Shown here: positions 30,797-39,963 of the stretch, one piece after another
How positions within the stretch are numbered: the stretch's first letter is position 1
Layout of the letters: every line of letters begins with the position of its first letter
Source of the DNA: a bacterium
Lineage (GTDB): Bacteria > Patescibacteriota > Patescibacteriia > JACQRZ01
Direction: 5' to 3'
Assembly (NCBI GenBank): GCA_023246095.1
Contig: JAHFJA010000001.1
Coordinates: 66,865 to 107,639, forward strand
Length of the DNA stretch: 40,775 nucleotides
The notes under the pieces: generated by a model
The model's input: the letters and a program-made list of their open reading frames with translations, nothing else
Databases searched by the model: none
What the model was told of the DNA's origin: nothing
Translations under genes and position numbers: made by a program

Positions 30797-32197
30797 ATGA
30801 TGATGAAATCATCAATGATCGCCATCGTCATGGCGATCCTGTTAATCATTGGTGTAACGGTTACACCAGCAAATGCAAACCCAATACAGCAAAGTGCCAG
30901 TATCACACAACACGAAATGCCGGCATTAGCAGACATTCTAGTGGATCCTGGTGATGGGAAACACTACGTTCCCGTTGGAGAAACTTTCCTGTATAAGATC
31001 CCCACAAGGGGTGCCAAAACCATCAAAATATTCCTTACTGGTCTTACATTTAACGCTGTAAAACAAAAAGAGGAATTAATTGAAGGCGGGAGGTATAGAG
31101 TTAAAGAGAGTACACTTCAAACACTCTATCTTGAATCCGTAGCATCAGCAGACTCAACTGAGCAAATTTTGACAGTACCCTGTTCGATGACTACCATTGA
31201 AGGTAAAATGGCAATTGGAGTTACTATTCAAACAGCTAACCAAGGGCCACTGACTACACAAAAATGGTTTGAGGGTGTTTATCCCCCCAGACTAAAAGTG
31301 ACCTCAGTACCTGAGATACCTCAAGAAGGTGATGCTGTTACTATAACAGCTACTACACCAGATTCACTACTGTACAACGGCAAATCAGTTACGACTACAG
31401 ATGGAAAATTTTCCGATACATTCATTTTGAATGGATCGGCAATCAAAGAGTTTGTAGCTTGTAACAAAGCGGGTGTTTGTTCCCCAGTTATTCCGGCCAA
31501 GTTTTCAGCAGGTGTAAAAACAGTATATGTGACCGAACCACGTGCCCCTTGGGTGCTGCTGGCTCGTAACGAATACGGTCATGACACGAGAGCCGACAAC
31601 ATTAATCGTTGGAGCAACACGTTTAAGAGTCAGTTAATGATTCCGTTAAACGAAAAATTCCATCTGATTACCGGAATATCGGTTGGTAGTGGAGATAAAA
31701 ATCCATTTTATTTAACCTGCGGGTTACTCAATGACCCTACAAGATTCGGATCGACTGTCATTCCAACTTTGGGCGGATCATACACGAACGAAGGTTTCTT
31801 TATAAAACTTTTATTCGGAGTAAACCTTCGCGCAGAACGAATACTTCGCATGCAAGACAGACCACTAAACGTAGAATTGGAAAGTGGCTTTACACTTCCT
31901 ACTCCAATCGGATCAGCAATGTTTTTAACTGAGATGTCTTCCCAGTTAAATAATATTAAAGGTTCAAGCACGATTTTGTTTTCACCTTTTAAGGAAAATA
32001 AAATTGCAACAATAAGATTGGGCGGGGGTATTTACTACTCAGCCAGTTATGATTATAAATTCTTTGATGGCGGTCCCGCTATCACTGGTAACTTTTTAGA
32101 TGATCTGATCCAAATGAAGGTGGTTTATCTACCCAATAGCGGACAGCTCATGCTCCAAGGGACAATTAAGCTTTCATTACCGAAGGCTGAAAATTAA
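30797..32197 (+). CDS. Large secreted protein of unknown function
   Basis: A 466-residue exported protein. The signal peptide has a basic head, a hydrophobic core (IAIVMAILLIIGVTV) and a probable cleavage after ANA (about residue 27). Residues about 40-260 look like beta-rich Ig-like domains (LKVTSVPEIPQEGDAVTITATTP is a typical domain start), with three cysteines (VPCSM, VACNK, GVCSP). The C-terminal 200 residues alternate polar and hydrophobic residues with glycines (HLITGISVGSG, IRLGGGIYYSA, LMLQGTIKLSL), like beta-barrel or beta-helix strands. AAGGAGGT stands 4 bp before the first ATG; two more ATGs follow directly, and the third at 30803 has better spacing. It opens a plus-strand set of three exported-protein genes. 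Confidence 0.8.
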   Translation: MMMKSSMIAIVMAILLIIGVTVTPANANPIQQSASITQHEMPALADILVDPGDGKHYVPVGETFLYKIPTRGAKTIKIFLTGLTFNAVKQKEELIEGGRYRVKESTLQTLYLESVASADSTEQILTVPCSMTTIEGKMAIGVTIQTANQGPLTTQKWFEGVYPPRLKVTSVPEIPQEGDAVTITATTPDSLLYNGKSVTTTDGKFSDTFILNGSAIKEFVACNKAGVCSPVIPAKFSAGVKTVYVTEPRAPWVLLARNEYGHDTRADNINRWSNTFKSQLMIPLNEKFHLITGISVGSGDKNPFYLTCGLLNDPTRFGSTVIPTLGGSYTNEGFFIKLLFGVNLRAERILRMQDRPLNVELESGFTLPTPIGSAMFLTEMSSQLNNIKGSSTILFSPFKENKIATIRLGGGIYYSASYDYKFFDGGPAITGNFLDDLIQMKVVYLPNSGQLMLQGTIKLSLPKAEN

Positions 32198-32204
32198 ATA
32201 TAAA

Positions 32205-32245
32205 GAGAGAACGAATGATAATGTGATATTAGCATACGTTCTCTC
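32205..32245 (+). other. Hairpin between the secreted protein and the next gene
   Basis: A perfect 9-bp stem (GAGAGAACG 32205-32213, CGTTCTCTC 32237-32245) with a 23-nt loop. On the plus strand it is followed by A, not T, so it is no classical terminator for the upstream gene. It may protect the 3' end of the upstream mRNA or mark a processing site. Confidence 0.5.
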
Positions 32246-32301
32246 AAAAAAAATAAAAAAATATTTAGCGCTTCAACATGAAGCAAAAGGAGAAAAACCA
32301 A

Positions 32302-32970
32302 ATGGCTATTAACCCAAACCCACTCACACCCCCAGCAGGAACACCTGCAGCCCCTGCCCCTGCAGCAACACCAGTTAACCCTGCACCTGCAGGACCAGCG
32401 GCTGTTGTTAATGTAAATAACAACAATGGCGGCGGAAGATGGAGATGGCTGCTAGGTATATTACTGATAGCAGCAATAGTAGGAATCAGTGGATGGTACT
32501 ACTATGACAGACAAAAAGACATTGACCACAAAATTAATGTCGTCGACAAGAAGGCAGATAATGCTCAAAACACCGCAGACATTGCAAACGGAAAAGCTGA
32601 CGAAACTGCAGGCCTCTTAAACGAGCAGGCAGGAATTGTTGACAAAGCATTCGGTGGCGAAGAAAGTACTGAAATTGAAAAACCAGTTAAACCAGAAATT
32701 TCCATTTCATCATCTTATTCTGATAATGTTGCAGCTATTAAAAAGCGTCTTGCCAGTCAAAAGCATAAACTTCAGACAAACAAGTTTAGAAGAACAGTAA
32801 CACAACCAGAACCTTCATCTGTTCCTCATCAGATTGTTCAAAAGTTTAAACCAAAAACTGGCGTCGATATAACTGTAAAAATCGACTTAGACAAGCTAGA
32901 GGCTGAGAGGCAACGTTGGGCAGCGAGCATCCCATCAATGACGCCCAAATCACCAAACTTGCCACAGTAA
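32302..32970 (+). CDS. Single-pass membrane protein with coiled-coil stretch
   Basis: A 222-residue protein, not recognised. The N-terminal 45 residues are Pro/Ala/Asn-rich and lack a signal peptide. One membrane helix (about 49-66, LLGILLIAAIVGISGW) follows a GGGRWRW motif. Residues 70-115 (KINVVDKKADNAQNTADIANGKAD) carry repeated Ala-Asp and look like a coiled coil. The C-terminal part has a basic segment (KKRLASQKHKLQTNKFRR) and a short region with KTGVDITVKIDLDKLEAE. The start at 32302 is fixed by AAAGGAG nine bases upstream; a frame beginning at 32278 has no such site. Probably N-in, with the coiled coil outside. It lies between two exported-protein genes. Confidence 0.72.
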   Translation: MAINPNPLTPPAGTPAAPAPAATPVNPAPAGPAAVVNVNNNNGGGRWRWLLGILLIAAIVGISGWYYYDRQKDIDHKINVVDKKADNAQNTADIANGKADETAGLLNEQAGIVDKAFGGEESTEIEKPVKPEISISSSYSDNVAAIKKRLASQKHKLQTNKFRRTVTQPEPSSVPHQIVQKFKPKTGVDITVKIDLDKLEAERQRWAASIPSMTPKSPNLPQ

Positions 32971-32980
32971 GGTATCAGGG

Positions 32981-33001
32981 GCGTAGATCAAAAATCTGCG
33001 C
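32981..33001 (+). other. Short hairpin before the third lipoprotein gene
   Basis: GCGTAGAT (32981-32988) pairs with ATCTGCGC (32994-33001) over 8 bp with one G-U pair and a 5-nt loop. It lies 10 bp after a stop codon and 56 bp before the next ATG. No U run follows. Confidence 0.4.
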
Positions 33002-33056
33002 TCCAAAAAATTTATAAAAAATTAGTGATATATAGAAAACCTTTAGGAGGTTACAA

Positions 33057-33719
33057 ATGAAAAGATCAAGTTTAATAGCCCTTATCCCATTCATGATGGG
33101 GGTAGTCGGTTGTGAACCCGACAACATGAGTGGACGTTGTGCAACAGGTAACTGCAATGTAGGGGTCACTCAGCCCTACCCGAATCAATACTACATACCG
33201 CCACAGCCCACACAACAGCAACAACCTATAGTAGTAAATCTTATAACGCCTGGTGGTACAACAACTCCAGCAGCAAGTGCTACTAATACCAACACCGGGA
33301 ATACTGGCAACACTGGCTCAACAGGTTATGTTCCACCGATAACAACCGGCAAAGTTACTATCGCCGTAGAAAACAGTGTAATCGTAATAAAAAATATAAG
33401 TGCTTACAGTTTACAGACATTCTTCCCACCTGTTGTACCGGGTGTGATACAGCAAGGAACTAAATTCCTGTTTGGATATACATATGATAAATCAGGAAAT
33501 TCCTGGTTCATCAGTGATCTGAACAACATAGGAACTACTCCATACTGTATTGTCAGTGGTACAGATTGTGTCTCAAACATGCCAGCACAAAGTGGCAACG
33601 AATTTAATGCATACACAATCATTAACGGAGTTAGAGACTGGATAAATATCGACGACGTAAAGCCCATCAATGGGGTCGTATATGCAGTACCAGGCTCCGG
33701 CCGATACCACATAAATTAA
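33057..33719 (+). CDS. Lipoprotein with Gln/Asn/Thr-rich stalk
   Basis: A 220-residue lipoprotein of unknown function. The signal peptide ends in lipobox GVVGC with C19. C28 and C33 follow (RCATGNCN), then a low-complexity stretch (about 45-95: PPQPTQQQQP, then TNTGNTGNTGSTG). The C-terminal domain (about 98-220) has a Cys pair (YCIVSGTDCV). The plan of lipobox, short Cys loop, linker and Cys-pair domain matches the two Pro/Thr lipoproteins upstream, but the C-terminal domain does not align clearly with theirs. TTAGGAGG stands 7 bp before the ATG. A strong terminator follows directly, ending the plus-strand set. Confidence 0.8.
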   Translation: MKRSSLIALIPFMMGVVGCEPDNMSGRCATGNCNVGVTQPYPNQYYIPPQPTQQQQPIVVNLITPGGTTTPAASATNTNTGNTGNTGSTGYVPPITTGKVTIAVENSVIVIKNISAYSLQTFFPPVVPGVIQQGTKFLFGYTYDKSGNSWFISDLNNIGTTPYCIVSGTDCVSNMPAQSGNEFNAYTIINGVRDWINIDDVKPINGVVYAVPGSGRYHIN

Positions 33720-33721
33720 AT

Positions 33722-33772
33722 AAAGCTGAAGCATATTGTAAAAAACAATACTGCTCCAGCTTTTTTTCTTTT
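33722..33772 (+). terminator. Terminator between the lipoprotein gene and secA
   Basis: A long imperfect stem (AAAGCTG...AGCA and ATTGT with ACAAT, TGCT, CAGCTTT; loop of A) followed on the plus strand by seven T and CTTTT. The minus strand has a shorter T-rich flank, so it may also end the secA transcript, which stops at 33805. Confidence 0.88.
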
Positions 33773-33804
33773 CCAACAATTTTCTGAATCACTGTTCCAC
33801 TACC

Positions 33805-36606
33805 CTACTTCCCATGACACTTCTTATACTTCTTCCCGCTTCCACAAGGACACAGATCATTTCGGCCCGTCTTATCGCTGTGAGAAAATCCATCAGAACT
33901 TGATGAGATTTGAGTGGCACCGCTGTCCCCTTCCTTGGCAGGAGCGGAGTAAACGGCATTTTCTGGAAGTACCGTCGATTCTTGTGTTTCTTGTTGTGGG
34001 GCAAATCCGATCTTGTAGATATTATAGACCACCTGCTTGTTTACAAGCGCAATCATCTCAGTAAAGAGACGGTACGCTTCACGCTTGTATTCCACCAACG
34101 GATCTTTCTGACCATAACCACGCAGACCAATTCCCGCGCGCATGTGATCCATTGCCTCCAAGTGTTCCATCCACAATGCATCGACTGCTCGCAGACAAAT
34201 ATCACGTTCCACCTGACATATCGCATGCCACGCATCAACGGTATTCATATTCAACACTTGCAGTTGAGTTATCACTCTATTTTCAAAATCCCCAAATGAT
34301 TTGACTGCCAGATCATACAGATACTGGATAATCTGAGTACGCGCATGTGCATCAGCAAGCTTGTCACCCGCCGTATGCTGAATAGATTCAATCTGAACAC
34401 GCGACTCAGGCGCGATGTGAAAGATAGTTGCGACCGCATCATAGATATGATTGATATCCCAAACATTTTCATCATCACTCTGTGTATGAAACATGACAAT
34501 ATGTTCTATCTCCTCTTCAATCATCTTTAGAATCAATGTTTTTAATTGTGGAGTTGCCGATGCGACATCACCCTCCTCTTTTATTTCAGCAACATCATGT
34601 TCATATCCAAACAAAATTTCTCTGCGTCGGCGGTAGATGGCATTACGGTGTTTGTTGAGCACATCATCATACTCCACCACATGTTTACGAGTGTCAAAAT
34701 TGTGACCTTCAACTTTACGTTGAGCCTCTTCGATTGATCGCGTTATCATCTTGTTCTCGATATGCTGATCTTCAGGAATACCGAGACGTTCCATCATACC
34801 TTGCATTCGTTCCGAACCAAAGATACGCATAAGATCATCGTCCATCGACACAAAAAATTGACTTGCTCCCGGATCACCCTGACGACCAGAACGACCACGC
34901 AACTGATTATCGATACGACGTGACTCATGGCGCTCACTTCCGATAACAAACAACCCGCCATGCTCCTTTACATTTTCTTGATCCGCTTTGTCAGGAGGAT
35001 TACCACCGAGAATAATATCGACACCACGACCGGCCATGTTTGTTGCTACGGTCACTGCACCAGGACGTCCTGCTTGAGCAATAATTTCTGCTTCATGTTC
35101 ATGATTTTTTGCATTCAACACTTTGTGCGGTACTCCTTCCTGCTCAAGCAATGCACTGAGGAGTTCATTTTTATCAATCGACACCGTACCCACCAAAATA
35201 GGTTGGCCTTTCTCGTGACGAACTTTGATCTCTTGAGCGATAGCAGTAAATTTTCCTCGAGCATTTTTAAAAATGCGGTCAGGAAGATCTTTTCTCGCAG
35301 TTGGTTTGTTCGTAGGAATCGTAACAACTTCCAGTTTATAGATTTTCGAAAATTCCTCTGCTTCGGTGACAGCCGTACCGGTCATACCGGCAAGCTTTTC
35401 ATACATACGAAACAAATTCTGAAACGTAATCGTTGCATAGGTCTGACTCTCTCGCTGAATCTTCACTCCTTCTTTAGCTTCGATCGCTTGATGAAGCCCT
35501 TCTGAATATCGACGACCATGGAGCATACGCCCCGTAAACTCGTCGACAATAATCACTTCATCATCTTTCACCACGTAATCGCGATCGCGTTTAAAAAGCG
35601 CATGTGCTTTGAGCGCTTGTTCGATATGATGCACAACTTTGATATGTTGAGCAGTATATACGTTGCCCAATCCCAAAAATTCTTCCATCTTTTTTAGTCC
35701 GCTTTCCGTCAACGTCGATGAATGCATTTTCTCATCAACATTGTAATCATCTTTTTCAATCAACTGTGATACTAATTTTGCAAAACGATAATATTCTTCA
35801 CTCGATTCTTCTGCGGGACCGGAAATAATAAGCGGAGTACGCGCCTCGTCGATAAGGATCGAGTCAACTTCATCGACGATCGTATAATACAAATCGCGCT
35901 GGACCATTTGAGCAGCATCAGTCACCAGGTTGTCACGAAGATAATCAAAACCAAATTCATTGTTCGTGCCATACGTAATGTCTGCCATGTAACTTTCTTT
36001 TCGATTACAGGGACGCATGAAATCGTGTTCAACTTTGAAGCTTCCGGTCAGCGTGAGTTCGTTTTCAATTTCCTCCTGCGCTTCTTCTTCTAACTTTTCA
36101 ACTTTATATGCAGGATCATACACAAAACTAACTTGGTTCTGAATACAACCGACAGTAAGTCCTAAAGCATGGAATACCTGTCCCATTAACACCGCATGCA
36201 GTTTCGCCAAGTAATCGTTTACTGTAACCAAGTGTGCACCTTTGCCTGCCAATGCATTCAAGTAGAGGGGCAACGTTGCTGTAAGGGTCTTTCCTTCCCC
36301 AGTATGCATTTCTGCAATTTGTCCCCGATGCAGTACTACGCCACCAATCATCTGCACATCAAAATGTCGCTGTTTTATTGTTCGTTTTGCCGCCTCACGA
36401 CATACCGCAAACGCCTCCGGCAAAATACCGTCTAAGGTTTCCCCTTTTGCAAGTCGATTTTTAAACACTATTGTCTGTTCTTTTAATTCATCATTCGAAA
36501 GAGCGGCAAACCGTTCTTCCAACGAATTAATACGTACAACCAAAGGCTTAATGGAGTCCACCACCTTTACATTGGGATCGCCAAATAATTTTGAGAATAT
36601 ACTCAT
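33805..36606 (-). CDS. secA: Preprotein translocase ATPase SecA
   Basis: The motor of Sec export, 933 residues. Walker A is MHTGEGKT with GEGKT at 103-107; the DEVD box stands in YTIVDEVDSILIDEARTPL; ITFQNLFRMYEKLAGMTGTA, ATNMAGRGVDI and LRGRSGRQGDPGASQFF are the classical second-domain motifs. The C-terminal end is a SEC-C zinc motif, CPCGSGKKYKKCHGK, which usually binds SecB and lipids; no SecB is seen here. An extra helical stretch rich in Glu (about residues 175-200, KLEEEAQEEIENELTL) sits in the first nucleotide-binding domain. It follows hpf by 19 bp in the mur operon and lies next to lipoprotein genes that need it. No Shine-Dalgarno. Confidence 0.97.
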   Translation of the reverse strand: MSIFSKLFGDPNVKVVDSIKPLVVRINSLEERFAALSNDELKEQTIVFKNRLAKGETLDGILPEAFAVCREAAKRTIKQRHFDVQMIGGVVLHRGQIAEMHTGEGKTLTATLPLYLNALAGKGAHLVTVNDYLAKLHAVLMGQVFHALGLTVGCIQNQVSFVYDPAYKVEKLEEEAQEEIENELTLTGSFKVEHDFMRPCNRKESYMADITYGTNNEFGFDYLRDNLVTDAAQMVQRDLYYTIVDEVDSILIDEARTPLIISGPAEESSEEYYRFAKLVSQLIEKDDYNVDEKMHSSTLTESGLKKMEEFLGLGNVYTAQHIKVVHHIEQALKAHALFKRDRDYVVKDDEVIIVDEFTGRMLHGRRYSEGLHQAIEAKEGVKIQRESQTYATITFQNLFRMYEKLAGMTGTAVTEAEEFSKIYKLEVVTIPTNKPTARKDLPDRIFKNARGKFTAIAQEIKVRHEKGQPILVGTVSIDKNELLSALLEQEGVPHKVLNAKNHEHEAEIIAQAGRPGAVTVATNMAGRGVDIILGGNPPDKADQENVKEHGGLFVIGSERHESRRIDNQLRGRSGRQGDPGASQFFVSMDDDLMRIFGSERMQGMMERLGIPEDQHIENKMITRSIEEAQRKVEGHNFDTRKHVVEYDDVLNKHRNAIYRRRREILFGYEHDVAEIKEEGDVASATPQLKTLILKMIEEEIEHIVMFHTQSDDENVWDINHIYDAVATIFHIAPESRVQIESIQHTAGDKLADAHARTQIIQYLYDLAVKSFGDFENRVITQLQVLNMNTVDAWHAICQVERDICLRAVDALWMEHLEAMDHMRAGIGLRGYGQKDPLVEYKREAYRLFTEMIALVNKQVVYNIYKIGFAPQQETQESTVLPENAVYSAPAKEGDSGATQISSSSDGFSHSDKTGRNDLCPCGSGKKYKKCHGK

Positions 36607-36625
36607 AGGGCTCTACCGTATCACA

Positions 36626-36970
36626 TTACTCAGTCTCGCGCAACTCACGGACTGCCTCTTTATCGACCTGATTTCGTGTTCCTTTATATCGCTCAATAAC
36701 ATGTTTCAACTTCCCCACTGCGTTATCAAGTGCCTCATGCATATCACTCGCCGTGTCTTCGCTCATGAGAACCTCACCTCCTATTGCAGAATGCACGGAA
36801 ATCTCAACGTGTGCGACATCACCTTTGTTGTGGTGCGTTTCCTGTTCCAAAATCACATGAGCTTCTTTAATATCAGAAAGATATTTGGTAACATTACCCA
36901 CCTTCTCATCAGCATAATTTTTCATTTCGTCAGTAAGCTCATAACCTTTGGCGCGAATGTTGACCTGCAT
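36626..36970 (-). CDS. hpf: Ribosome hibernation factor HPF/RaiA, short form
   Basis: A 114-residue protein that binds the 30S decoding centre and keeps idle ribosomes silent. The fold blocks are VNIRAKGYELTDEMKNYADEKVGNVTKYL at the N-terminus, AHVEISVHSAIGGEVLMSEDTASDMHEALDNAVGKLKHVIERYK in the second half. It ends soon after, so it lacks the C-terminal dimerisation domain of long HPF; it is a short YfiA/HPF-like form. It stands between murB (11 bp) and secA (19 bp). Coupling hibernation, wall-precursor and secretion genes in one transcript may only reflect operon packing. Confidence 0.92.
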   Translation of the reverse strand: MQVNIRAKGYELTDEMKNYADEKVGNVTKYLSDIKEAHVILEQETHHNKGDVAHVEISVHSAIGGEVLMSEDTASDMHEALDNAVGKLKHVIERYKGTRNQVDKEAVRELRETE

Positions 36971-36981
36971 ATAATAAGGTA

Positions 36982-37929
36982 TTAATGATTAGTGGGCACA
37001 CTGCCCGGGTTTCCAATGTATTGTATTTCTTCTTTTAGAAGAATGCCAAATTTTGACATCACCCGATCTTTTGCAAATTCGATGAGACTACGCATATCTT
37101 GATAGGTCGCACCCCCCATATTAAGAAAAAAATTAGCATGCTTCAAAGAGATGACTGCTTGTCCGATTACATGACCCTTGAGATTACATTGATCGAGAAG
37201 CCAACCGGCAGGAAGCCGTTCTCGTGAAAGAAACTCAACAGGCACTTCACTGATTCGAGACAATTCGCTGATCAAAGGATTCTGAAACAGTGATCCTGCA
37301 CAATTCTTCCCCGCAGGTTGTGCCGCAATTTTTTGCTCCAAAAATTCATGAGCGCGCGACATACATACCACAGGATCTTCGGGCCTCAATTGAAACATCG
37401 CCCGTATCACTACCCACGTCGGTTCTTTTTTAAATCTGCTTGAACGATATCCAAATGCAAGCTCATCGGGGGAGATATGAAACACCGTACCTTTTTCGAT
37501 ATCAATTACTTCGGCGTCAATTAGGGAATCCATAACACTAGACCCAAATGCACCCGCATTCCCCCGAACCGCACCCCCTATTGTTCCCGGAATACCAAAC
37601 GCCCATTCAAATCCTGATAACCCCGCTTCAGATGCAGTATGTGCCATCGTTGCAAATACTGCGCCAGCAGATGCGCTGATAATAGTTCCTTGAATCTGAG
37701 TGTCTCGATCTTCCATTTTAATGACCACACCCTCAAATCCATCATCGTGCACCAATACATTACTCCCCCCACCCAAAATAACCAATGGCATTTCCTGTTC
37801 ATGCACCCAATTAAGTGCCTCCTTAAGTTCATCATACGATCGCACACGAATAAAATATCGAGCAGGGCCACCGATCTTAAATGAGGTAATCGGTGCGAGC
37901 GGTTCAAATTCTCGAATTTCTACTGGCAT
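36982..37929 (-). CDS. murB: UDP-N-acetylenolpyruvoylglucosamine reductase MurB
   Basis: Reduces UDP-GlcNAc-enolpyruvate to UDP-MurNAc with NADPH and FAD in murein precursor synthesis. The 315-residue length fits the type II form, which lacks the extra loop of E. coli MurB. The FAD site is VILGGGSNVLVHDDGF; WAFGIPGTIGGAVRGNAGAFG is the central block; GYRSSRF carries the catalytic arginine region; NCAGSLFQNP holds the catalytic Ser; and EEIQYIG near the end has the proton-donor Glu. It follows murC by 2 bp. No Shine-Dalgarno before the ATG. Confidence 0.96.
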   Translation of the reverse strand: MPVEIREFEPLAPITSFKIGGPARYFIRVRSYDELKEALNWVHEQEMPLVILGGGSNVLVHDDGFEGVVIKMEDRDTQIQGTIISASAGAVFATMAHTASEAGLSGFEWAFGIPGTIGGAVRGNAGAFGSSVMDSLIDAEVIDIEKGTVFHISPDELAFGYRSSRFKKEPTWVVIRAMFQLRPEDPVVCMSRAHEFLEQKIAAQPAGKNCAGSLFQNPLISELSRISEVPVEFLSRERLPAGWLLDQCNLKGHVIGQAVISLKHANFFLNMGGATYQDMRSLIEFAKDRVMSKFGILLKEEIQYIGNPGSVPTNH

Positions 37930-37931
37930 AT

Positions 37932-39311
37932 TTATATATCTTCAAGAAGATCAGCGCCCACTTTCCATACATCTCCAGCACCCATTGTGATAAGAACATC
38001 AATCTCATCAAGATGATCTTTTAAAAACACCACCGCATCGGCATTACTATGGACATGTATTGCGTTTCGTGATAGTACATTTATTTTTTCGACTAAATCT
38101 TTCGACGTGACTTCTGTCTCGTTTGCAACTTCTCGTGCAGAAGCATAAATATCAAGTACGATAACTTTTTCTACATCTCTAAAACTATGAGCAAACTCTT
38201 CAAGAAGTGCTGCTGTTCTCGAAAATGTATGAGGAACAAATACGCACCAAATACGCTTACCATCAAAATGCTTCTTTGCCGCTTCCAATGTAGCTTGCAC
38301 TTCGATAGGATGATGCGCATAATCATCAATGATAATCGTTTCACCTACTACCCCTTTTTGTTCAAACCGACGAGCGGTACCTTTGAAACTGGATAATGCC
38401 TGAGTAAATGCTGCATCAAGCGGGATGTGCATCATGTCGCATAACGCGATAATTGAAATCGCATTGCTCGCATTATGCTGGCCAACCAAACCAATGTAAA
38501 ATTCCCCGAGTGATGCACCGTTTTTTAATACTTCAAATACCCCCTGACCTTCTTCAATACGATAATTGATGCCACGATAATATGCATCGACGTTCCAACC
38601 ATATGTTATTACGTTCCCCTGTTCGATGTCGTTGAGAAGTATCCCCACACCTCCGTTATCACTGCAAACAACAATATTCTTTTGACAATCTTTACTCAGA
38701 AAATCAACAAATACTTTTTTATAATCATGAAATGTTTTGAAAAAATCGGGATGGTCGTAATCTACACTTGTGAGAATAGTCGCTTTCGGTTCATACAACG
38801 CCAACTTGTTCTTATACTCATCCGCCTCCAAAACAAAATAATCAGAATGACCAACTAATGCATTGGTACCAAACTGAGTAACTCTTGAACCAATCACTGC
38901 GGTGGGATCTTTCCCTAATTCTGAAAGGACATATGCAAGCATCGCCGATGTGGTAGTTTTCCCATGACTGCCAGCCACTGCAATTCCATAACGAGAGTTA
39001 AAATAATACGCGATTGCTTGTGCATACGACATCAATGGAACCCTCTTCTCTCGAGCCGCTTTACACTCATCATGATCTTCCCATGCTGCCGAATAGATCA
39101 CCATATCAACATCCTCAGTAATGTTATCAACGGTAAACAATTTCGGCACGATACCAAGCTGTTTCAACGTGTCGTCTGTGAAAAAATATTCAGCCACATC
39201 AGAACCGGTCACCACGATTCCATCAGCAAGTAAAAGCTGGGCTAAAGCAGCCATTCCGGAACCTTTTATTCCGACAAGGTGAGTATGTTTTACATTGGTT
39301 AAGTCGTACAT
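37932..39311 (-). CDS. murC: UDP-N-acetylmuramate--L-alanine ligase MurC
   Basis: Adds the first alanine to UDP-MurNAc with ATP. The protein has 459 residues. HTHLVGIKGSGMAALAQLL opens the UDP-binding domain; the P-loop is AGSHGKTTTSAML; VLEADEYKN and NIISI-type central residues follow, with IIDDYAHHPIEVQATL and FVPHTFSRTAALLEEFAHSF in the C-terminal domain. The start is taken at 39311 (MYDLTNVKHTHL); eleven more in-frame codons upstream would overlap the GT2 gene. It forms a compact set with murG, GT2 and murB. Confidence 0.96.
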   Translation of the reverse strand: MYDLTNVKHTHLVGIKGSGMAALAQLLLADGIVVTGSDVAEYFFTDDTLKQLGIVPKLFTVDNITEDVDMVIYSAAWEDHDECKAAREKRVPLMSYAQAIAYYFNSRYGIAVAGSHGKTTTSAMLAYVLSELGKDPTAVIGSRVTQFGTNALVGHSDYFVLEADEYKNKLALYEPKATILTSVDYDHPDFFKTFHDYKKVFVDFLSKDCQKNIVVCSDNGGVGILLNDIEQGNVITYGWNVDAYYRGINYRIEEGQGVFEVLKNGASLGEFYIGLVGQHNASNAISIIALCDMMHIPLDAAFTQALSSFKGTARRFEQKGVVGETIIIDDYAHHPIEVQATLEAAKKHFDGKRIWCVFVPHTFSRTAALLEEFAHSFRDVEKVIVLDIYASAREVANETEVTSKDLVEKINVLSRNAIHVHSNADAVVFLKDHLDEIDVLITMGAGDVWKVGADLLEDI

Positions 39312-39312
39312 A

Positions 39313-39960
39313 TCATTTGATGTGCATTGCAGCAATTTCAGCACGGAGAATCTGATACACCATCCTCATCCGTGCCTTGAATCCCCGCCAAAAACCGTAC
39401 TTCTTTTCCTTAATGATTTGAGTCACTCCCCACATTGGAATATACTCTACGGGTAAACGTTTTTTCGCGCAATATGCGTTCATTATTGTCTCAATTCCAA
39501 AGTCTTTTATGGCTTCCCCAGACAGTGCTTCAAAAATCTCTCGCCTCATCACCCTCTCACCACCCAGTACGGGTGCAAAGTACGGCAATACCCGGGTAAG
39601 AAATGTACCCCGGTCACGTAACCCAACCGTCATGGCGACAACACCATCGACAACGGGCGCAATCAAACGATGTGCATGTTTTGGTGTCCATCCAACAAGA
39701 TCTGCATCGGCGAAAAAAACATAGGACGCTTTTGTTGCGTTCACCCCTGTTTGCATAGCGACACCTTTCCCTTGATTTTTTTGTTTAATAACACGAGCAC
39801 CCGCCTGTATGGCATGTTCGCTGGTTTGATCAGTCGAACCATCATCGACAACGATGACCTCGTCGCATTCTTTCATCGACGCAAAAACTTTCACCACGCG
39901 TGCAATATTGTCTGCTTCGTTGTAAGCCGGGATAATGACCGCAAGCGTTGAGGTAGACAT
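39313..39960 (-). CDS. Family 2 glycosyltransferase inside the mur cluster
   Basis: A short GT-A fold enzyme of 215 residues with only the catalytic domain: LAVIIPAYNEADNIARVV, EVIVVDDGSTDQT, QKNQGKGVAMQTGVNA and VFFADADLVGW (DAD as the metal site), with a final basic segment (WRGFKARMRMVYQILRAE) that may touch the membrane. It resembles dolichyl- or undecaprenyl-phosphate sugar transferases without the membrane anchor. Placed between murG and murC with gaps of 3 and 1 bp, it may work on a lipid-linked envelope precursor, or simply share the transcript. The substrate is unknown. Confidence 0.85.
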   Translation of the reverse strand: MSTSTLAVIIPAYNEADNIARVVKVFASMKECDEVIVVDDGSTDQTSEHAIQAGARVIKQKNQGKGVAMQTGVNATKASYVFFADADLVGWTPKHAHRLIAPVVDGVVAMTVGLRDRGTFLTRVLPYFAPVLGGERVMRREIFEALSGEAIKDFGIETIMNAYCAKKRLPVEYIPMWGVTQIIKEKKYGFWRGFKARMRMVYQILRAEIAAMHIK

Positions 39961-39963
39961 ACG

